From NCBI GenBank assembly GCA_031284525.1, contig JAISZR010000003.1, positions 62,001 to 126,000 on the forward strand: a stretch of 64,000 nucleotides of DNA, read 5' to 3'. The stretch is from Oscillospiraceae bacterium. GTDB lineage: Bacteria > Bacillota > Clostridia > Oscillospirales > Ruminococcaceae. Positions 61,769 through 64,000 of this stretch are shown one piece after another (the first letter of the stretch is position 1; each line of letters opens with the position of its first letter). The notes below the pieces were generated by a model. That model had not been told where the DNA came from. It did no database searches and saw nothing but the letters and a program-made list of their open reading frames with translations. The translations under genes were made by a program, and so were the position numbers.

Positions 61769-62716
61769 GTGAAACGGGCTGTTATTCAGCGCTTGATTCT
61801 TGTTATGGTTGTGGTCTCGTTGTGCTTTGTGGCGAGGAGGTACGGGAGTACGGGGGAGCCCAAGAAATTGGCTCCGATGGCGGAAATAGTGACGGGGGTG
61901 GGGACTCCGGCTGTTGATGAACCCGAGCCGATTGCCGCCAAAGCTCCCAAATCCGCAGGATTTACGTACTCTGAGGAGGAGACGATTGTTGGTGCTTTGC
62001 CGGAAGCGGTGAGAGAATATGGGTTTGATGCGCGTGAAATTGCAAGGAGATTGAAGGCTTGGGATTTTTCTGCGTTGCGATTGGACTCTGTTGACGGAGA
62101 ACAGGAGAAGAAGGTTGCGTTTTTAACTTTTGATGACGGCCCGTCGGCGAAAAATACGCCACAGATATTGGATATTTTGAAAAAAGAGAAGGTGCGCGCT
62201 ACCTTTTTCGTTGAGGGGGATCACCTCGAAAAAGAGAGCTTGCATGAAGTCCTGAAACGTGAGCTCTGCGAGGGGCATGCAATTGGAAATCATACTTATG
62301 ACCACGAGTATAAAAAGCTTTACCCAAATAGAAGGCTCAACATCGAGAATTTTAAAGCTGAGCTTGAGATGTGTGATAATAAACTCAAGGAGGTCCTAGG
62401 TAAAAATTTCCAGACGCGGATTGTGCGGTGCCCTGGCGGGAGTATGTCTTGGCGCGGAATGGAGCCGCTCATCGCCTATTTTGCGCGGAAGGACATGGTC
62501 TCTGTTGATTGGAACATAGAGGTTGGGGATGCGCTTGCACGGCCGAAAAAAGCTGCTCAACTTGTGGAAACGGTGAGAGCTGCCTGCGATCCGATGGTCA
62601 AGATGGCGTTATTGTTGATGCACGATTCTGCTCCGGAGCGTGAGACGGTAAAGGCATTGCCTGCGATAATCAAGTGTCTCAAAGAAAACGGATTTGAATT
62701 TAAGATTTTAGTCTAA
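61769..62716 (+). CDS. Membrane-anchored polysaccharide deacetylase (NodB domain)
   Basis: Carbohydrate esterase family 4 enzyme, probably a peptidoglycan N-acetylglucosamine deacetylase. One N-terminal hydrophobic segment (LILVMVVVSLCFV) anchors or exports it. The NodB motifs are complete: TFDDGPS (Asp122-Asp123), metal ligands His175 and His179 in GNHTYDH, RCPGGS (220-225) and His285 in LLMHDS. It has 315 residues. It lies 107 nt after the amidase and before a bidirectional terminator. Confidence 0.92.
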   Translation: MKRAVIQRLILVMVVVSLCFVARRYGSTGEPKKLAPMAEIVTGVGTPAVDEPEPIAAKAPKSAGFTYSEEETIVGALPEAVREYGFDAREIARRLKAWDFSALRLDSVDGEQEKKVAFLTFDDGPSAKNTPQILDILKKEKVRATFFVEGDHLEKESLHEVLKRELCEGHAIGNHTYDHEYKKLYPNRRLNIENFKAELEMCDNKLKEVLGKNFQTRIVRCPGGSMSWRGMEPLIAYFARKDMVSVDWNIEVGDALARPKKAAQLVETVRAACDPMVKMALLLMHDSAPERETVKALPAIIKCLKENGFEFKILV

Positions 62717-62738
62717 AAACATCAACCAGAAAGCAAAA

Positions 62739-62765
62739 GTCCACCAGTTTCTTGGTGGGCTTTTT
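62739..62765 (+). terminator. Rho-independent terminator between convergent genes
   Basis: GTCCACCA (62739-62746) pairs with TGGTGGGC (62753-62760, one T-G pair), loop GTTTCT, followed by TTTTT on the plus strand. On the minus strand a TTTT tract also follows, so it may end the protease gene at 62764 too. Confidence 0.85.
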
Positions 62766-64000
62766 AGATGAGTCCAAAATAATGGTACGCTAGGACGTTA
62801 TGTAGGTTGAATTGATAGTTGTATCTGTCTTGATGTTTTAGTACGGCGTTTGCATAACTCGCTTTGGCTTTGGTAAAACTTTTGGATCTGGAAAAGCCTT
62901 TATTTAGATTTTTAAAGAACTCATAATAAAAATAAAAGGGATTGTTGTTCCCAAGCTCCGTCAGTGGTGCATCTTTGATCAGGTCGTTGCCGCTGAGGAT
63001 ATGCACTGGTGCAATGGCGTCTATGCATTTACCCGTCATGATTTTGTGAATGAAGTTTGTTTCATTCAGGCCGTGCGCCAAATGGCAGCACCAAGCTGTC
63101 AGTGTGTAATAATTGTGTTTTAAAACTCGGTTTGCGTTTTCGGTATTAAGGAATTTAAGTAACGTGTGTGTCTTTTCTCCGGGCCGTTTGATGCTGTGGT
63201 ACGCGGCGCTCTCATGTCCGTGTGTTGCTATAAAGAAGTCTTTAGCACCACTTCTATTTTCTTTTGCTATGTTTTTAATGGTAAATTCGTCATCGCGAGA
63301 AGTGATCGGGAATTCTCCTAGGGTAGAGCCATAAATCTTATATGAGCCCGGTTTTAAAAACGAGAATTCTTTATCTAAGCGCTCTTTAAAAAAATAACCG
63401 AAATCATCCGGGTTCCCGGCTTCTGCGAGAGTGGAGCAAACGAACGCGCGTATTGGCAGTGTATTGGAAGGATTTTGTTTTTTAAATTTATCATATTTCT
63501 TGATATATTTGGAGATTTCACCGCTAGTCAAAGGGAGCCTAGAAACTTGCCACTTTGGCACAAATGAAAACGGTAGTTTTGTTTCCATGATGTCATATAT
63601 ATTCAGTGGTTCTCTAAAAGATTCCGCAGATGCGGCGAAATTGGAATAGCAGAGATCTGAGACAAAAGAAGTCGGACGCTGGAAGTCATTTATTTTGCCT
63701 TTTTCATCTTTGCACTTAAATTTAAAGTTGAACGACGGGACATCTGCCTGGGTGCCAAAGATTTGAACCCCTTTGATTGTGCGTGGAAAACGCGAGTAAT
63801 TTGACTTTAAGTAGTTATAGATGTCTCCCGCGGTTTCTTGTTTTTCCACGTCAATGAGCACGGAATTGAATTTTTTGGAATATTTTTCTATTGCCGCGTA
63901 ATCTTCTGGCGTAATGCAACCGGAGTTGTAAAGTATAAGTAACAGGTTCCGTTTTGCGCAAAACCAGATGGAACCAAGGGCGAGAAACAGTGAAAAGAAG
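62764..64000 (-). CDS. Gingipain-like (C25) cysteine protease, 5' partial
   Basis: The frame is open to the right edge, so the N-terminus lies outside; a GTG at 63861 is internal. The visible part starts with a hydrophobic segment (SLFLALGSIWFCAK, then LLLILYNSG), likely near a signal peptide or strand of the fold. Family features of peptidase C25 follow: VQIFGTQADVPSF, VSDLCYSNF, and PKWQVSRLPLTSGEISKYIKKYDKF, resembling the GRLPV segment. The clan CD catalytic pair would be His in FIATHGH and Cys in LTAWCC. Ending with a plain C-terminus, it lacks a visible secretion or sorting tail. Assignment is by motif pattern; substrate unknown. Confidence 0.7.
   Translation of the reverse strand, partial: FFSLFLALGSIWFCAKRNLLLILYNSGCITPEDYAAIEKYSKKFNSVLIDVEKQETAGDIYNYLKSNYSRFPRTIKGVQIFGTQADVPSFNFKFKCKDEKGKINDFQRPTSFVSDLCYSNFAASAESFREPLNIYDIMETKLPFSFVPKWQVSRLPLTSGEISKYIKKYDKFKKQNPSNTLPIRAFVCSTLAEAGNPDDFGYFFKERLDKEFSFLKPGSYKIYGSTLGEFPITSRDDEFTIKNIAKENRSGAKDFFIATHGHESAAYHSIKRPGEKTHTLLKFLNTENANRVLKHNYYTLTAWCCHLAHGLNETNFIHKIMTGKCIDAIAPVHILSGNDLIKDAPLTELGNNNPFYFYYEFFKNLNKGFSRSKSFTKAKASYANAVLKHQDRYNYQFNLHNVLAYHYFGLI

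Noticed and set aside
61693..61917. Cysteine- and glycine-rich 74-codon frame
   Set aside because: It overlaps the start of the polysaccharide deacetylase in another frame and lacks a ribosome site; the deacetylase is clearly the real gene.
63859..63861. GTG as the start of the C25-like protease
   Set aside because: The frame remains open to the window edge with protein-like sequence including a hydrophobic segment, so the gene is truncated, not started here.

Overview
The window reads as part of a chromosome from a Gram-positive, low-to-moderate GC bacterium, most likely a clostridial member of the Bacillota. The evidence is an hrcA-grpE-dnaK-dnaJ operon with a CIRCE-like operator, sepF next to divIVA, a bifunctional Rel, RqcP, HPr, SigA-type promoters (TTGACA-N17-TATAAT), strong Shine-Dalgarno sites, frequent TTG and GTG starts, secreted wall enzymes and a surface protein with a sorting-signal-like tail. 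I see no rRNA, phage, insertion sequence or CRISPR array. The genus cannot be fixed from the sequence alone.

Layout: 1-1788 comEC, cut by the left edge. 1936-6671 the heat-shock operon on the minus strand. 7046-8905 an exported trypsin-like protease. 9083-11270 rpmF, deoD and a BMP-family nucleoside-binding protein. 11281-13637 era, ybeY and four tRNAs, all minus. 13936-17848 a phosphonate operon (aepY, radical SAM/SPASM enzyme, aepX) behind a CAU tRNA and an unidentified structured RNA that starts at a near-consensus promoter. 18014-23179 small candidate ORFs, gyrA and parC. 23275-30570 tatD, recJ, rel, an MBL hydrolase, tyrS and rqcP. 30733-31414 six tRNAs with a clear promoter and terminator. 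31528-44892 (minus) parE, folP, folK, rpoB, rpoC and uvrB. 45093-47515 an alanine-rich surface protein. 47528-59248 plsX, rnc, ftsY, rdgB, rsmA, pyrG, lepA, sepF, divIVA, lspA, a Nif3-family gene and tsaD. 59307-62765 HPr, an amidase and a polysaccharide deacetylase. 62764-64000 a gingipain-like (C25) protease cut by the right edge.

Most genes are core functions: protein folding, RNA synthesis, replication topology, tRNA modification, translation quality control, envelope synthesis and division. The accessory interest lies in the three-gene phosphonate operon, where a radical SAM enzyme sits between the two committed phosphonate enzymes and PEP mutase is fused to a nucleotidyltransferase. The exported proteases, wall enzymes and surface protein suggest an active cell surface to which a phosphonate could be attached, but that link is inference. 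Other unusual points are a compact structured RNA at 17696-17814, a tRNA-Val with C at position 33, a 22-codon ORF overlapping the parC start, and an rpoBC operon detached from its usual ribosomal-protein neighbours.
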